Origin: Idiomarina sp. A28L
GTDB taxonomy: Bacteria > Pseudomonadota > Gammaproteobacteria > Enterobacterales > Alteromonadaceae
DNA: 64,000 nucleotides
Assembly (NCBI RefSeq): GCF_000218785.1
Contig: NZ_AFPO01000011.1
Location: 186,001-250,000 of the forward strand
Reading direction: 5' to 3'
Shown here: one piece after another, positions 1-10,519 of the stretch
Layout: each line of letters opens with the position of its first letter
How positions within the stretch are numbered: the stretch's first letter is position 1
Position numbers and translations under genes: made by a program
The notes under the pieces: generated by a model
Databases searched by the model: none
What the model saw: only the letters and a program-made list of their open reading frames with translations
Told to the model about the DNA's origin: nothing

Positions 1-34
1 GGGGGCTTCTATCTTAAGATAGCAGCCCCCTTTC
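1..34. terminator. Hairpin at window edge, probable intrinsic terminator
   Basis: GGGGGCT at 1-7 pairs with AGCCCCC at 24-30, enclosing a second palindrome (CTATC-TTAA-GATAG), and is followed on the plus strand by a short T-rich run. It probably ends a plus-strand gene lying left of the window. It could also serve yejM, which reads toward it on the minus strand, but the bases past the hairpin on that side are outside the window. Confidence 0.6.
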
Positions 35-84
35 TTATCAATAATCGGCCATTAACGTTGGTAATACAGTACTATCATGTAAAC

Positions 85-1683
85 CTAACCTCCAAAGCGC
101 TGGAGTTCTCGCAAGCTCTGAATGAATACGGGGGTAGGCGGCACAGCACCTGGTACAATTTCACCATCTGCATTAAATAGCTGCATATCACCGTTCTCAT
201 CTATTACCGTAGTTTGGCTATTTTCAAAAATATAAATATATGGCCGAACACTCATAACTCTTGGCAGATTACGGCTTTCTTGACGCATATCTTGGCCGTT
301 AGTAAAGCTGCGGAAGCCATCAGCACACGACATAAAATTGCTCAGCGCAGTGGGTACTATATCTTCTAATGTCGATAATTGTCGGTTGTTTAGCTGCATG
401 TTAAGCGTGTAGAGAGGAACCGCTAAACTTTGTGGATCAGCATTTACCATACTCCCGGTAAGTTGACGATTAGTAAGTGCCGTTATGATAATTTGTTGTG
501 TACTCGGCTGCTGTGCTAAAAATTCAATAATGTTCGCGGTATCTAAATTAGCTGCGAGAACGATATCAAGAGTAAAGTTATAATTTACCTGGCCAGAAAA
601 AAGCGTGAAGCTACTTTCTAAAGCGGCTGGGAGGGCATGCTCTGGAAATTCTTCAGTACTAAATAGCCGTACTGGCGTGGCGAAATCATTCATGATCTGC
701 AAATAAGCTGGATCCACATTTTGTTGTTTAAGGCTTTCTGTATATAAATCGGGCATTCCGTACAACAAATTGTATACCGCTGTAGGCACTTGGCGTTGGC
801 CTAAATGGCGGTGCTGATGAAGCTGCAGCGTAGGTATTGCTTGAGTTAATTCGGTTTGTTGAGCACTAGAAAGTGAATCAAACGCAATAATCGTAACCCC
901 TTGATTACTTGAAAACTTGCTACAAAGCATAGGTGTATGAGGGTATCGTGCAACTAAACGCTGATTCCCAGTTAGCCTATCACTTTGTGATTGAAAGCCT
1001 TCTACCGTAATCCAACCGTGCCGCGCCATAAGCGATTTTGCTGTTGTTGGATAAGATAATGGAAACAAATCATCTTGTTGAGTAATGGGGGTATAGATAT
1101 TCGCATCAGCCCAAATGTGCGTGCTATGGCTAATGAGGAAAGAACCAATAAATACAGCCGCCAGAACTTTTGCAAAACCTTGTCCTTGCAGAGAATCATG
1201 TCGCTTCCAGCTTAGGTTAGCTAAAATGAGCTGTAATCCGAGAATGAACAAGAATGAGAATATCACTACCAGCAGCATTAAGAAGCTGCCGCCAGGGAAC
1301 CACTCCTCAGCGTCAGCCGCGAGTTGTGTAAGTGAGTAGGTGTTTAAGTGGAAGCCATATTGGCCAAAGAAAATAGCATCAAACAACAATGCAAATATGC
1401 CAATACTTGCGATTACAGCAGCGTAACCGCGAAGTATCCCGGAGTACGGTAAAATAAGGCAAAATGGAAACACTAAAACAATAAAAAATACGAATGGTAA
1501 AAATGCAAAATGCCCTAGCCAGCTGATGATTAGATAACCGGTAGCCAAGGCACTTGTGCTATCTAATGCACTTTGTACATAAAATAAGCCAATCACTAGG
1601 CAAATAAGAATGTTGGCGAGCGTGAACCAGTGCCCCCAACTTACTAATTTTGCGATACGATCGCGTTGCTTATATTTACCCAT
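85..1683 (-). CDS. yejM: YejM/PbgA-type inner-membrane regulator (DUF3413 plus sulfatase-like domain)
   Basis: The first 36 residues and the five hydrophobic segments (about 13-36, 45-72, 86-107, 128-154, 170-197) match the DUF3413 membrane part of YejM (PbgA/LapC). In E. coli this protein senses lipopolysaccharide and controls LpxC breakdown through LapB/FtsH. Residues from about 200 form the periplasmic alkaline-phosphatase-fold domain. At 532 aa it is shorter than the roughly 586 aa E. coli protein, and the domain is strongly diverged: its start reads VTIIAFDSL where relatives have a metal/nucleophile region, so catalysis looks unlikely. yejL lies 13 bases upstream on the same strand, and yejK is divergent, exactly as in E. 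coli. A purine-rich AAGAAGAG precedes the ATG. Confidence 0.85.
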   Translation of the reverse strand: MGKYKQRDRIAKLVSWGHWFTLANILICLVIGLFYVQSALDSTSALATGYLIISWLGHFAFLPFVFFIVLVFPFCLILPYSGILRGYAAVIASIGIFALLFDAIFFGQYGFHLNTYSLTQLAADAEEWFPGGSFLMLLVVIFSFLFILGLQLILANLSWKRHDSLQGQGFAKVLAAVFIGSFLISHSTHIWADANIYTPITQQDDLFPLSYPTTAKSLMARHGWITVEGFQSQSDRLTGNQRLVARYPHTPMLCSKFSSNQGVTIIAFDSLSSAQQTELTQAIPTLQLHQHRHLGQRQVPTAVYNLLYGMPDLYTESLKQQNVDPAYLQIMNDFATPVRLFSTEEFPEHALPAALESSFTLFSGQVNYNFTLDIVLAANLDTANIIEFLAQQPSTQQIIITALTNRQLTGSMVNADPQSLAVPLYTLNMQLNNRQLSTLEDIVPTALSNFMSCADGFRSFTNGQDMRQESRNLPRVMSVRPYIYIFENSQTTVIDENGDMQLFNADGEIVPGAVPPTPVFIQSLRELQRFGG

Positions 1684-1696
1684 AGCACTCTTCTTT

Positions 1697-1918
1697 TTAT
1701 TGCTCTTTTGCTACTGATTGTAGCAGTATCTGGCCAAATTGTTTGGCAATGGCTTGCCGCTTTTGTGCCGGTACGTGTTCTTGCAAAATGTGAGTTACAA
1801 CATTGCCAAGGGTCATTAGTGCCAAATCATTCGGTGCTTTATCTTTGGCCAGAATATCTAGAATGCTATCTATTAACTGGTCTTGTCGTTCTTGATCGTA
1901 TTTTGAAACAATCGGCAT
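1697..1918 (-). CDS. yejL: UPF0352 family protein YejL
   Basis: This 73-residue soluble protein begins MPIVSKYDQERQDQLI and matches the YejL (UPF0352/DUF1414) family in length and sequence. It is mostly predicted helix, with no signal peptide or membrane segment. Its molecular function is not established. It sits directly upstream of yejM on the same strand and is probably co-transcribed with it. The divergent neighbour is yejK, with about 70 bases between the two starts. The conserved yejK/yejLM order supports the assignment more than any motif does. Confidence 0.85.
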   Translation of the reverse strand: MPIVSKYDQERQDQLIDSILDILAKDKAPNDLALMTLGNVVTHILQEHVPAQKRQAIAKQFGQILLQSVAKEQ

Positions 1919-1991
1919 GATGATGGCCCCGGCTCCGTGTTAGAATAATACAAGTTTAACATAAATCAGATAGTTGCATAGCGAGAGAGCC

Positions 1992-3053
1992 ATGACATTG
2001 AAGGTAACAGCCAGTATTGTTCACCAAGTTTATCAAGATCCTGCCGGCGAGTTTGGATTACGCTTTTCACCCGCAGCACTTAATAGTGAAGCCGAGGTTG
2101 CGAGTTTACTGGATGAAATGAATCAAGTTTACAATGCCAAACCAAGTAAAGGTTATGCTAGCTTTGTGAGCGCAGAAGACCCTTTATACGAGGGCGCGCG
2201 CGCAGCAGGAGAGGAAATACCGGAACCAGAGTTCCCGAAATTGCTGAACCAATGGTTAACAGAAGCGGATGATTTTGTTGAGTTTTCACAACAGGTTTCG
2301 CGATTACTACAGCAAGAGCTTTCTCGTTATTCATTTGCGGAATCAGGTTTTCTATTGCTTGCGGATTACCAAGAGGGTTCTGATAGATTTCTACTGGTTA
2401 GTTTCTTACCCGTTCGCGAAGGGGTTATGGTACAGCCTGATTTAAGTGTACATAAATCGGCTCAGCTTGATGTTACCAAGGTTCAACTCGCGGCACGTAT
2501 TAACCTAACCGAGTTTCAGGCGAAAGCTGATGATTTCTACTATGTATCGTTCATTAAAGGTAAAACGGGACGAAAAACCGCAGAGTTTTTTCTTGATTTC
2601 TTAGGGTGTGCAGAACGCGTAAACTCTAAAAATAGTACAAAACAACTGGTAGATACTGTTCAAGCGTTTGTAAAAGCCTCAGATATTCCGGCTGACGGCG
2701 CCAATGATGTTCGTAAAAGTGTATTTGAATACTGTGGCGAGCAGTGGCAGCAGGGTGAGCAAGTGCGTATGGATGATTTAGATCAGCGCTTGCAAGACCA
2801 AGGTGCTCCATCGCTTAAGGAATTTAATGAGCGTAAAGGCACAGAAATTCCAGAAAGCTTCCCAGCTGATCGAAGCAGCTTACGGCAACTGGTAAAATTT
2901 CAGGGCCAAGGCGGTGGCTTAAGTATGGCTTTTGATCAAGGCATGCTCGGCCAAAGAGTTTCTTATGATGTAGATACCGATACCATAACGATTAAAGGAA
3001 CTCCTCCAAATTTACGGGATCAGTTGCGAAGATTTTACGGTATGAATGATTAA
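1992..3053 (+). CDS. yejK: Nucleoid-associated protein YejK (NdpA family)
   Basis: This 353-residue protein belongs to the YejK/NdpA nucleoid-associated family, which is cytoplasmic and DNA-bound. The match runs the whole length, from VTASIVHQVYQ at the start to LRRFYGMND at the end. It is slightly longer than the 335 aa E. coli protein. An in-frame start lies 18 bases upstream (1974), but the ATG at 1992 directly follows the purine stretch GCGAGAGAGCC and matches the family N-terminus, so I chose it. It is divergent from yejL-yejM and followed by a hairpin at 3101-3130. Confidence 0.9.
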   Translation: MTLKVTASIVHQVYQDPAGEFGLRFSPAALNSEAEVASLLDEMNQVYNAKPSKGYASFVSAEDPLYEGARAAGEEIPEPEFPKLLNQWLTEADDFVEFSQQVSRLLQQELSRYSFAESGFLLLADYQEGSDRFLLVSFLPVREGVMVQPDLSVHKSAQLDVTKVQLAARINLTEFQAKADDFYYVSFIKGKTGRKTAEFFLDFLGCAERVNSKNSTKQLVDTVQAFVKASDIPADGANDVRKSVFEYCGEQWQQGEQVRMDDLDQRLQDQGAPSLKEFNERKGTEIPESFPADRSSLRQLVKFQGQGGGLSMAFDQGMLGQRVSYDVDTDTITIKGTPPNLRDQLRRFYGMND

Positions 3054-3100
3054 ATCACGCTGTGCATTGATAGTGAAAAAGTAGTAGTGTTCTAAAAGAA

Positions 3101-3130
3101 AAGGGCCGAAATTATTATCTTTCGGCCCTT
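3101..3130. terminator. Convergent terminator between yejK and cspD
   Basis: AAGGGCCGAAA (3101-3111) pairs with TTTCGGCCCTT (3120-3130) around an 8-base loop. Read on the minus strand, the stem is followed by a T-rich run (TTTTCTTTT), a good intrinsic terminator for cspD. On the plus strand the tail is weaker, so termination of yejK there is less certain. Confidence 0.8.
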
Positions 3131-3177
3131 CACACGCTAGCAATTACAATTAATTCTATAAATTTTAAATCATGGGT

Positions 3178-3399
3178 TTATGATTTGGTTTCGCCGCCCT
3201 GAGGAACGATTTGTATAGCATGAAGCCCTTTAGGGCCTTCTTCAAGCTCAAAATCAACTTCTTGGCCAGCTTTGAGTGTGCGATATCCTTCCATTTGAAT
3301 GGTTGAATAGTGTGCAAAGATATCACCACTACGATCTTCAGATTCTATGAAACCAAATCCTTTAGAATTATTGAACCATTTGACTTTACCGGTAGCCAT
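3178..3399 (-). CDS. cspD: Cold-shock domain protein, CspD-like
   Basis: A 73-residue single cold-shock domain with both nucleic-acid-binding motifs: KGFGFI (RNP1) near residue 13 and DIFAHYS (RNP2 form) near 26. The phrase QMEGYRTLKAGQ is characteristic of CspD rather than CspA. CspD binds single-stranded nucleic acid, and in E. coli it is made in stationary phase and restrains replication. Position agrees: it is divergent from clpS-clpA, as in E. coli. The start is preceded by AAGGAAG. A 6-bp inverted repeat (CGCACC/GGTGCG, 3448-3475) lies in the upstream leader. Confidence 0.9.
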   Translation of the reverse strand: MATGKVKWFNNSKGFGFIESEDRSGDIFAHYSTIQMEGYRTLKAGQEVDFELEEGPKGLHAIQIVPQGGETKS

Positions 3400-3710
3400 A
3401 CTTCTACTTCCTTCTTGCGTATAGTGTGTTGTTGTATTTTCATGTAACGCACCTTTTTATTATTGGAATGGTGCGCGGTAAGGGCTGCTGTTTTTCGGGC
3501 GGTAATACGTGATTATTAGTTAAAAAATCTATATTAATCCAGTGAACTTGAAATCTGCAGCAAACAGTACCATGTGTTAATTTAGATAAGACTAAAAAAT
3601 AGTCAAGTGATTGTGTGCAAATTTGTTACATTTTTTTAACGAAAAAGATCGAATTGTCGCTAACCATGTGCCAGAAATCTGGCTATATTAAAGGTATAAG
3701 CAAGTAACGT
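3400..3710. other. Divergent cspD/clpS intergenic region (311 bases)
   Basis: There is no coding ORF of note. The cspD side contains an inverted repeat CGCACC-N16-GGTGCG at 3448-3475, which would form a stem in the cspD leader if transcription starts upstream of it. The rest is A+T rich (including TTTTTTT near 3631) and presumably holds promoters for both genes. I could not place a convincing -35/-10 pair. Confidence 0.5.
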
Positions 3711-4028
3711 ATGAGCAAGTATAGTGATTCCATTCCTGAGCATCACTTAGATGACGCGGTAAAAATTGATTTACAGCCACCTTCTATGTACCAAGTGATG
3801 TTGAATAATGACGATTACACACCCATGGATTTCGTGATTGAAGTGTTAGTTAAGTTCTTTCGATTAAATTCGGAAGCCGCAACTGAAGTTATGTTACAAG
3901 TCCATGAGCGCGGAAAAGCCGTATGTGGTGTGTACTCTGCAGAAATTGCAGAAACGAAGGTGGTACAGGTGAATCAATATTCCCGTGAACACCAGCATCC
4001 ACTGCTCTGCACGATGGAGCAGGCATGA
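3711..4028 (+). CDS. clpS: ATP-dependent Clp protease adaptor ClpS
   Basis: This 105-residue protein carries the ClpS core: [17 protein letters not shown] near residues 26-43 forms the N-degron-binding region, followed by [21 protein letters not shown]. ClpS delivers N-end-rule substrates to the ClpAP protease in the cytoplasm. clpA begins 22 bases downstream, so the two are almost certainly an operon. The transferase Aat, which makes some of these N-degrons, is encoded about 3 kb further on. The start has only a weak ribosome site. Confidence 0.95.
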   Translation: MSKYSDSIPEHHLDDAVKIDLQPPSMYQVMLNNDDYTPMDFVIEVLVKFFRLNSEAATEVMLQVHERGKAVCGVYSAEIAETKVVQVNQYSREHQHPLLCTMEQA

Positions 4029-4050
4029 TTTGTGAAGTAAGGAGAGCAGT

Positions 4051-6318
4051 ATGCTGAACAAAGCACTCGAAATTTCGTTGAATGATGCGTTCCGTATCGC
4101 ACGGGATCGTCAACACGAATTAATGACTGTTGAACACCTTCTGGTTGCGTTATTAGAAAACCCCGAAGCTTCCGAAGCGTTGCGGGCCTGCGCCATTAAT
4201 TTTGCAGTATTAAAAGAAGAATTACTTACTTATATAGAGCGGAGCACTCCTAAATTTGCCGAGGAAGATGAAGGTGAGGGCGATACTCAACCAACGCTAG
4301 GGTTTCAGCGCGTGTTGCAACGTGCCGTGTTCCATGTGCAATCATCAGGCAATTCTGAAGTTACCGGCGCTAACGTGCTGGTGGCAATATTTAGCGAGCA
4401 AGAATCACAAGCCGTTTATTTATTAAACAAGCATGAAGTAACCCGCCTCGATGTGGTTAACTTTATTTCCCATGGTATTTCGCGAACTGAAGATGAAAGC
4501 TCCGCGCAACAAGAGCAAGCTACTGGCAATAGTGACGATCAAGAACAAGGGTTCTTAGCGCGTTTTTGCGTGAATTTGAATGCGCGAGCGCAAGCCGGCA
4601 AAATCGACCCTCTTATTGGCCGTGAAGAAGAGTTGGAACGTACAGTACAGATTCTGTGCCGGCGTCGGAAGAATAATCCGTTATTAGTGGGCGAAGCGGG
4701 AGTAGGTAAAACTGCAATTGCCGAAGGGCTAGCGTGGCGTATTGTAGAAAAAGATGTACCTGAAGTTATTGCCGATGCGGTGATATACAGCTTAGATATG
4801 GGTGGTTTATTAGCAGGAACTAAATATCGCGGTGATTTCGAGAAACGTTTTAAAGCGCTGCTAAAAGAGTTAAGCAAACAAAAGCATGCCATTCTGTTTA
4901 TTGATGAAATTCATACCATTGTGGGTGCAGGGGCTGCTTCTGGCGGTGTTATGGATGCCTCCAACTTACTCAAACCTTTGCTTACTAATGGTGAGTTGAA
5001 GTGTATTGGCTCCACCACGTATCAAGAATACAAAAATATCTTTGAGAAAGACCGAGCTTTGGTTCGGCGTTTCCAAAAAATTGATGTGCGTGAACCTTCG
5101 GTTGAGGATACCACCCGAATTCTTATGGGCTTACGTGATAAATATGAAGCCCACCATGGTATTCGCTATACGCAGCCAGCTATACGCGCTGCCGCGGAAC
5201 TATCAGCTAAATATATTAATGAGCGCTATTTACCTGATAAAGCTATAGATGTAATTGATGAAGCGGGCGCAAGCCAACGTTTGTTACCGCCTTCAAAGCG
5301 TAAAAAAACTGTAGGTGTGGGCGATATCGAAGCGATTATTGCGAAGATTGCACGGGTGCCGGCGCAATCAGTATCGCGAAATGATCAGAGTATGCTGAAA
5401 CAACTGGATAGAAACCTCAAAATGGTGGTTTTTGGCCAAGATTCAGCAATCGATAGTTTAGTTGCCGCTATTCGTTTATCGCGCTCAGGTTTAGGTGGTG
5501 AACACAAACCCGTTGGCTCGTTCTTGTTTGCTGGTCCTACAGGAGTGGGTAAAACTGAAGTTACTCAACAACTAGCGAAAGCCATGGGTATAGAACTCCT
5601 GCGTTTTGATATGTCGGAGTATATGGAACGCCATGCGGTAAGCCGGTTAATCGGTGCTCCTCCCGGATATGTAGGTTATGAGCAGGGCGGTTTATTAACG
5701 GAAGCGGTTATTAAAAACCCCTATAGTGTAGTGCTATTCGATGAAATCGAAAAAGCGCATAGTGATATCTTCAATGTTTTGTTGCAGGTTATGGATAACG
5801 GCACTTTAACCGATAACAATGGCCGCAAAGCTGATTTCCGCAACGTTGTAGTAGTAATGACAACAAACGCGGGTGTACGCGAAACGGAGCGAACTTCCAT
5901 CGGTTTCCAGCAACAAGATAATAAGTTTGATGCACTATCGGAAATCAACAAGGTTTTCACCCCAGAGTTTCGCAACCGGTTAGATGGCATTATTTGGTTC
6001 GAACATTTGAACACCGAAGTGATTTTGCAGGTGGTTGATAAGTTTATCTGTGAACTCCAAGCACAGCTTGATAAAAAAGGTGTTTCATTGGAAGTAGAAA
6101 CGAGTGCTTTAGAATGGCTTGCCGAGAAAGGCTACGATAGAGCAATGGGTGCCCGGCCAATGACGCGGATCATTCAAGAACACTTGAAAAAACCGTTGGC
6201 AAACGAAATTTTGTTTGGCCAGCTGCATCAAGGCGGTAATGTGAAAGCGCGCTTGAATGAAAATGGCGATGAGATTGCGTTCGTTTATGATAACGCTAAT
6301 GAAGCAGTACCTTCCTAA
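4051..6318 (+). CDS. clpA: ATP-dependent Clp protease ATP-binding subunit ClpA
   Basis: This 755-residue AAA+ unfoldase works with ClpP and ClpS. The N-terminal Clp repeat domain covers about 1-145. The first ATPase module has Walker A GEAGVGKT near 213 and Walker B LFIDEIH near 282. The second has Walker A GPTGVGKT near 494 and Walker B VVLFDEIEKAH. A C-terminal D2-small domain includes GARPMTRII. Length matches E. coli ClpA (758 aa), and no ClpB-type middle coiled coil is present. AAGGAGAG sits just before the ATG. A strong hairpin at 6369-6400 follows. Confidence 0.97.
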   Translation: MLNKALEISLNDAFRIARDRQHELMTVEHLLVALLENPEASEALRACAINFAVLKEELLTYIERSTPKFAEEDEGEGDTQPTLGFQRVLQRAVFHVQSSGNSEVTGANVLVAIFSEQESQAVYLLNKHEVTRLDVVNFISHGISRTEDESSAQQEQATGNSDDQEQGFLARFCVNLNARAQAGKIDPLIGREEELERTVQILCRRRKNNPLLVGEAGVGKTAIAEGLAWRIVEKDVPEVIADAVIYSLDMGGLLAGTKYRGDFEKRFKALLKELSKQKHAILFIDEIHTIVGAGAASGGVMDASNLLKPLLTNGELKCIGSTTYQEYKNIFEKDRALVRRFQKIDVREPSVEDTTRILMGLRDKYEAHHGIRYTQPAIRAAAELSAKYINERYLPDKAIDVIDEAGASQRLLPPSKRKKTVGVGDIEAIIAKIARVPAQSVSRNDQSMLKQLDRNLKMVVFGQDSAIDSLVAAIRLSRSGLGGEHKPVGSFLFAGPTGVGKTEVTQQLAKAMGIELLRFDMSEYMERHAVSRLIGAPPGYVGYEQGGLLTEAVIKNPYSVVLFDEIEKAHSDIFNVLLQVMDNGTLTDNNGRKADFRNVVVVMTTNAGVRETERTSIGFQQQDNKFDALSEINKVFTPEFRNRLDGIIWFEHLNTEVILQVVDKFICELQAQLDKKGVSLEVETSALEWLAEKGYDRAMGARPMTRIIQEHLKKPLANEILFGQLHQGGNVKARLNENGDEIAFVYDNANEAVPS

Positions 6319-6368
6319 CTTTTGGGGCTGGCGTTAGGTGCAAGTAAAGCATCAAGATCGCAGATACG

Positions 6369-6400
6369 AAAAAACCCAGCTATCAAGGCTGGGTTTTTCT
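6369..6400. terminator. Bidirectional terminator between clpA and infA
   Basis: AAAACCCAGC (6371-6380) pairs with GCTGGGTTTT around a 7-base loop, flanked by A-rich sequence on the left and T-rich on the right. It can therefore terminate both clpA (plus) and the convergent infA (minus). Confidence 0.9.
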
Positions 6401-6429
6401 TTACTCGTAGGCTGCTAGAACGTTAATAA

Positions 6430-6684
<255 letters not shown>

Positions 6685-6735
6685 TTAAAGTAGCTGGCCG
6701 TTTTTAAGCGCGAGGGATTTTACCGCTTTTTTAAC

Positions 6736-7461
6736 CTAATTGCCAATATCTAACACACTCAATTCGGTTGTTTGCAAAAAAACGGGGGAAATTAGGTTTG
6801 AATTTGCCGCCAAATGCCGAATGAAATCAGCTCGATTTAAGGTTACCGCACCCATATTGCTTAAATGCGGGTTTTCAATTTGGCAATCAATAAGCGCCAA
6901 ACCTGCAGGTGTAAGATGGTCGCGTAAAGCAATGAGTGCAACCTTAGAGGCGTTTGTTTGTGTGCTAAACATGCTCTCACCACAAAACGTTTGCCCCACG
7001 AGCACACCATATAGGCCGCCTACTAATCGTTGGTTATGCCATACTTCAACAGAGTGGGCATGCCCAGCGTAATGAAGGGCAATGTACGCAGCAATCATTT
7101 CAGCAGTAATCCAGGTGCCGTTGCCAGGGCTACGTGGAATAGTTGCACAAGCTTGAATTACGTTTTCAAATGCGGTGTTTAGTGTAACTTGGTAGGGGTG
7201 TTTTTTTAAAAACTTACGTAAGCTTCTATTTATATACAAATCGTTCGGGTGAATAACAGCGCGTTCACTTGGGCTCCACCACAATATCGGATCATTTTTA
7301 CTGTACCATGGAAAAATACCATGCTGATAGGCGTTCAGTAAGCGTTGAATTGATAGGCAACCACCTGCAGCTAAGAGGCCGTCAGGGTCGGCCAGTGCCT
7401 TTTCTGCATCAGGGAAGGGGTAATCGCTCGGGGTATCATCTAAACCGGTGAGAAAGCTCAT
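6736..7461 (-). CDS. aat: Leucyl/phenylalanyl-tRNA--protein transferase
   Basis: Aat transfers Leu or Phe from tRNA to proteins with N-terminal Arg or Lys, creating degrons read by ClpS-ClpAP. Family signatures are FPDAEKAL, GGCLSIQRLLNAYQHGIFPWYS, ILWWSPSERAV, GTWIT and FCGESMFS. I chose the ATG at 7461 because GGAGAG lies 10 bases before it. The longer ORF start at 7482 has no ribosome site and would add only seven residues. The product is then 241 aa, close to the 234 aa E. coli protein. In E. coli cydDC follows; here trxB follows at once. Confidence 0.95.
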   Translation of the reverse strand: MSFLTGLDDTPSDYPFPDAEKALADPDGLLAAGGCLSIQRLLNAYQHGIFPWYSKNDPILWWSPSERAVIHPNDLYINRSLRKFLKKHPYQVTLNTAFENVIQACATIPRSPGNGTWITAEMIAAYIALHYAGHAHSVEVWHNQRLVGGLYGVLVGQTFCGESMFSTQTNASKVALIALRDHLTPAGLALIDCQIENPHLSNMGAVTLNRADFIRHLAANSNLISPVFLQTTELSVLDIGN

Positions 7462-7493
7462 AGGGTTGGTTCTCTCCGCCATCTACTGAAGAG

Positions 7494-7539
7494 CAAAAAC
7501 ATTGAGAGCCAGCATAGGAGATAGCGGCTGGCTCTCAAT
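7494..7539 (-). terminator. Terminator of trxB
   Basis: A perfect 13-bp stem, ATTGAGAGCCAGC (7501-7513) with GCTGGCTCTCAAT (7527-7539), has a 13-base loop. On the minus strand it is followed by GTTTTTGC, so it ends trxB transcription before aat. Confidence 0.85.
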
Positions 7540-7555
7540 GGTAACGATATCGAGC

Positions 7556-8626
<1,071 letters not shown>

Positions 8627-8650
8627 TTATCGTAACGGTTGCCCGTGATA

Positions 8651-9778
8651 TTAGATTTGAATAGCGTGTAATGGGTCTAAATATTCAAGGCCTAATTGCT
8701 CACCTAAATCATCATGAATCGCTTTGTACGTGATGTAGCCCTTGTGCATATTCAAACCATTGCGCAAGTTAGTATCGTTGGCTAGCGCATCAAGGCCTTT
8801 ATTCGCAAGAGCCAAACCATATGGCAAAGTCGCATTGTTTAAGGCAATAGTAGAAGTACGTGCAACGCCGCCTGGCATGTTAGCAACACAATAATGCACT
8901 ACATCATCGATAACGTAAGTTGGATCTTGGTGTGTGGTTGCTTTCGAAGTTTCAAAACAACCGCCTTGATCGATTGCCACATCAACTAAAACCGAGCCGG
9001 GCTTCATATTTTTGATGTGATTACGAGTTAGTAATTTCGGTGCTGCAGCGCCAGGAATTAATACCGCACCTACTACTAAATCGGCTTCGCGCGAGTAGGC
9101 ATCAATTGCATCAACTGTGGAATATACAGTTTTAATACGGCCACCAAAAATATCGTCGAGCTCACGCAAGCGCGGTAGTGAACGATCAAGAATGGTTACT
9201 TCAGCACCGAGGCCTACCGCCATTTTAGCGGCTTGCGTTCCTACTACACCACCACCAATAATCAATACTTTACCCGGCGCAACGCCAGGAACACCGCCTA
9301 ATAGCGTACCGCTGCCGCCATGAGCTTTTTCTAGGTTGTGCGCACCCGCTTGGATTGCCATACGGCCAGCAACTTCACTCATCGGTGCTAATAACGGTAA
9401 ACCACCGCGATTATCGGTAACGGTTTCATAAGCAATTGCGCTAACACCGGCCTCTGCTAATAGGCGAGTTTGTTCTGGATCTGGTGCAAGGTGAAGATAA
9501 GTGTAGAGAATTTGGCCTTCGCGAAGTTGTTTACATTCGCCTGGCTGCGGCTCTTTAACTTTTACAATCATATCAGCACTAGCGAAGATTTCTTCTGGCG
9601 TATCGATAATACGAGCGCCGGCATTTTCATAATCTTCATTAGTAAAACCAATCGATAAACCACCATCGCGTTGAATGATTACATCGTGGCCGTGTGCTAC
9701 GTATTCGCGGACCGCTGCAGGAGTTAAGCCAATGCGATATTCGTGGTTTTTAATTTCTTTAGGTACACCAATCAACAT
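8651..9778 (-). CDS. ald: Alanine dehydrogenase
   Basis: This 375-residue NAD-dependent enzyme interconverts alanine and pyruvate plus ammonia. Seen are the N-terminal substrate half with [15 protein letters not shown], the lysine in VKVKEPQ near residue 75, the histidine in YLHLAPD near 96, and the Rossmann motif [20 protein letters not shown] near 175. Length is typical of the family (371-375 aa). It is divergent from lrp, suggesting control by that regulator, as is known for ald genes under Lrp/AldR-type control. It occupies a spot between trxB and lrp that is empty in E. coli. Confidence 0.96.
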   Translation of the reverse strand: MLIGVPKEIKNHEYRIGLTPAAVREYVAHGHDVIIQRDGGLSIGFTNEDYENAGARIIDTPEEIFASADMIVKVKEPQPGECKQLREGQILYTYLHLAPDPEQTRLLAEAGVSAIAYETVTDNRGGLPLLAPMSEVAGRMAIQAGAHNLEKAHGGSGTLLGGVPGVAPGKVLIIGGGVVGTQAAKMAVGLGAEVTILDRSLPRLRELDDIFGGRIKTVYSTVDAIDAYSREADLVVGAVLIPGAAAPKLLTRNHIKNMKPGSVLVDVAIDQGGCFETSKATTHQDPTYVIDDVVHYCVANMPGGVARTSTIALNNATLPYGLALANKGLDALANDTNLRNGLNMHKGYITYKAIHDDLGEQLGLEYLDPLHAIQI

Positions 9779-9955
9779 AACGTTTAGAGCCTCAAGTTTC
9801 AGTGTGTTTCAATTCTATTCGCGAGGAATATTATCGAAGTAAAATTTGGGCAAAGTATAGCTCAGCTCAATCCGGCGTGACCTACTTTTTTCGGGTGTAA
9901 AATTGCTCATTTATGCTATATTTAGTGTTAATTGCAGTTAAATGTGCTGGTGAAC

Positions 9956-10438
9956 ATGAAAGAACACGATAAAATAACTATTGATAGGCTAGATCGGAAA
10001 ATTTTACGCATCTTGCAAGAGCGAGGCAGAATATCTAACGTATTACTTGCCAAAGAGGTGGGGTTAAGCCCAACTCCTTGCTTAGAACGTGTGCGCAAGC
10101 TTGAACGTAACGGCGTAATTAAAGGATATCATGCACGTATCGACCCCGATAAACTGGGTACGCCCTTGCTCGTTTTCGTGGAGATCACGTTAAGTAAGAC
10201 ATCGTCGGATGTATTCGCCGAATTTAGCGATGCAGCGCGTAAAACAGATGAAATTTTGGAATGCCATTTAGTTTCTGGTGATTTTGATTTTTTACTGAAA
10301 GCTAGGGTGGCTGATATGGCTGCATACCGTAAATTGCTGGGTGAAACCTTGTTAAATATGCCAGGTGTAAACGAATCACGCACTTATGTAGTGATGGAAG
10401 CGGTAAAACAAGAGAATAAAGTAGTGATAAAAGGCTGA
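9956..10438 (+). CDS. lrp: Leucine-responsive regulatory protein (Lrp/AsnC family)
   Basis: This 160-residue global regulator has an N-terminal helix-turn-helix (about 12-60, GRISNVLLAKEVGLSPTPCL) and a C-terminal amino-acid-sensing RAM domain. Near-identical stretches to E. coli Lrp include CHLVSGDFDFLLKARV and YRKLLGETLL. The longer reading frame starts at a TTG (9932); the ATG at 9956 gives the usual Lrp length (164 aa in E. coli) and is preferred. ald is divergent at a distance of about 180 bases, and ftsK follows, as in E. coli. Confidence 0.93.
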   Translation: MKEHDKITIDRLDRKILRILQERGRISNVLLAKEVGLSPTPCLERVRKLERNGVIKGYHARIDPDKLGTPLLVFVEITLSKTSSDVFAEFSDAARKTDEILECHLVSGDFDFLLKARVADMAAYRKLLGETLLNMPGVNESRTYVVMEAVKQENKVVIKG

Positions 10439-10519
10439 ACTTGGTAATCTTTTCGGTAGAATGATAAATATCGAGTGAATTCGGCGCATCAGCAACAACT
10501 ATTAGAATAGCGGAGCATT

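Noticed and set aside
4539-4892. 117-codon minus-strand frame inside clpA
   Set aside because: It lies antisense to the clpA ATPase core, with low-complexity Ser/Pro composition typical of a shadow frame.
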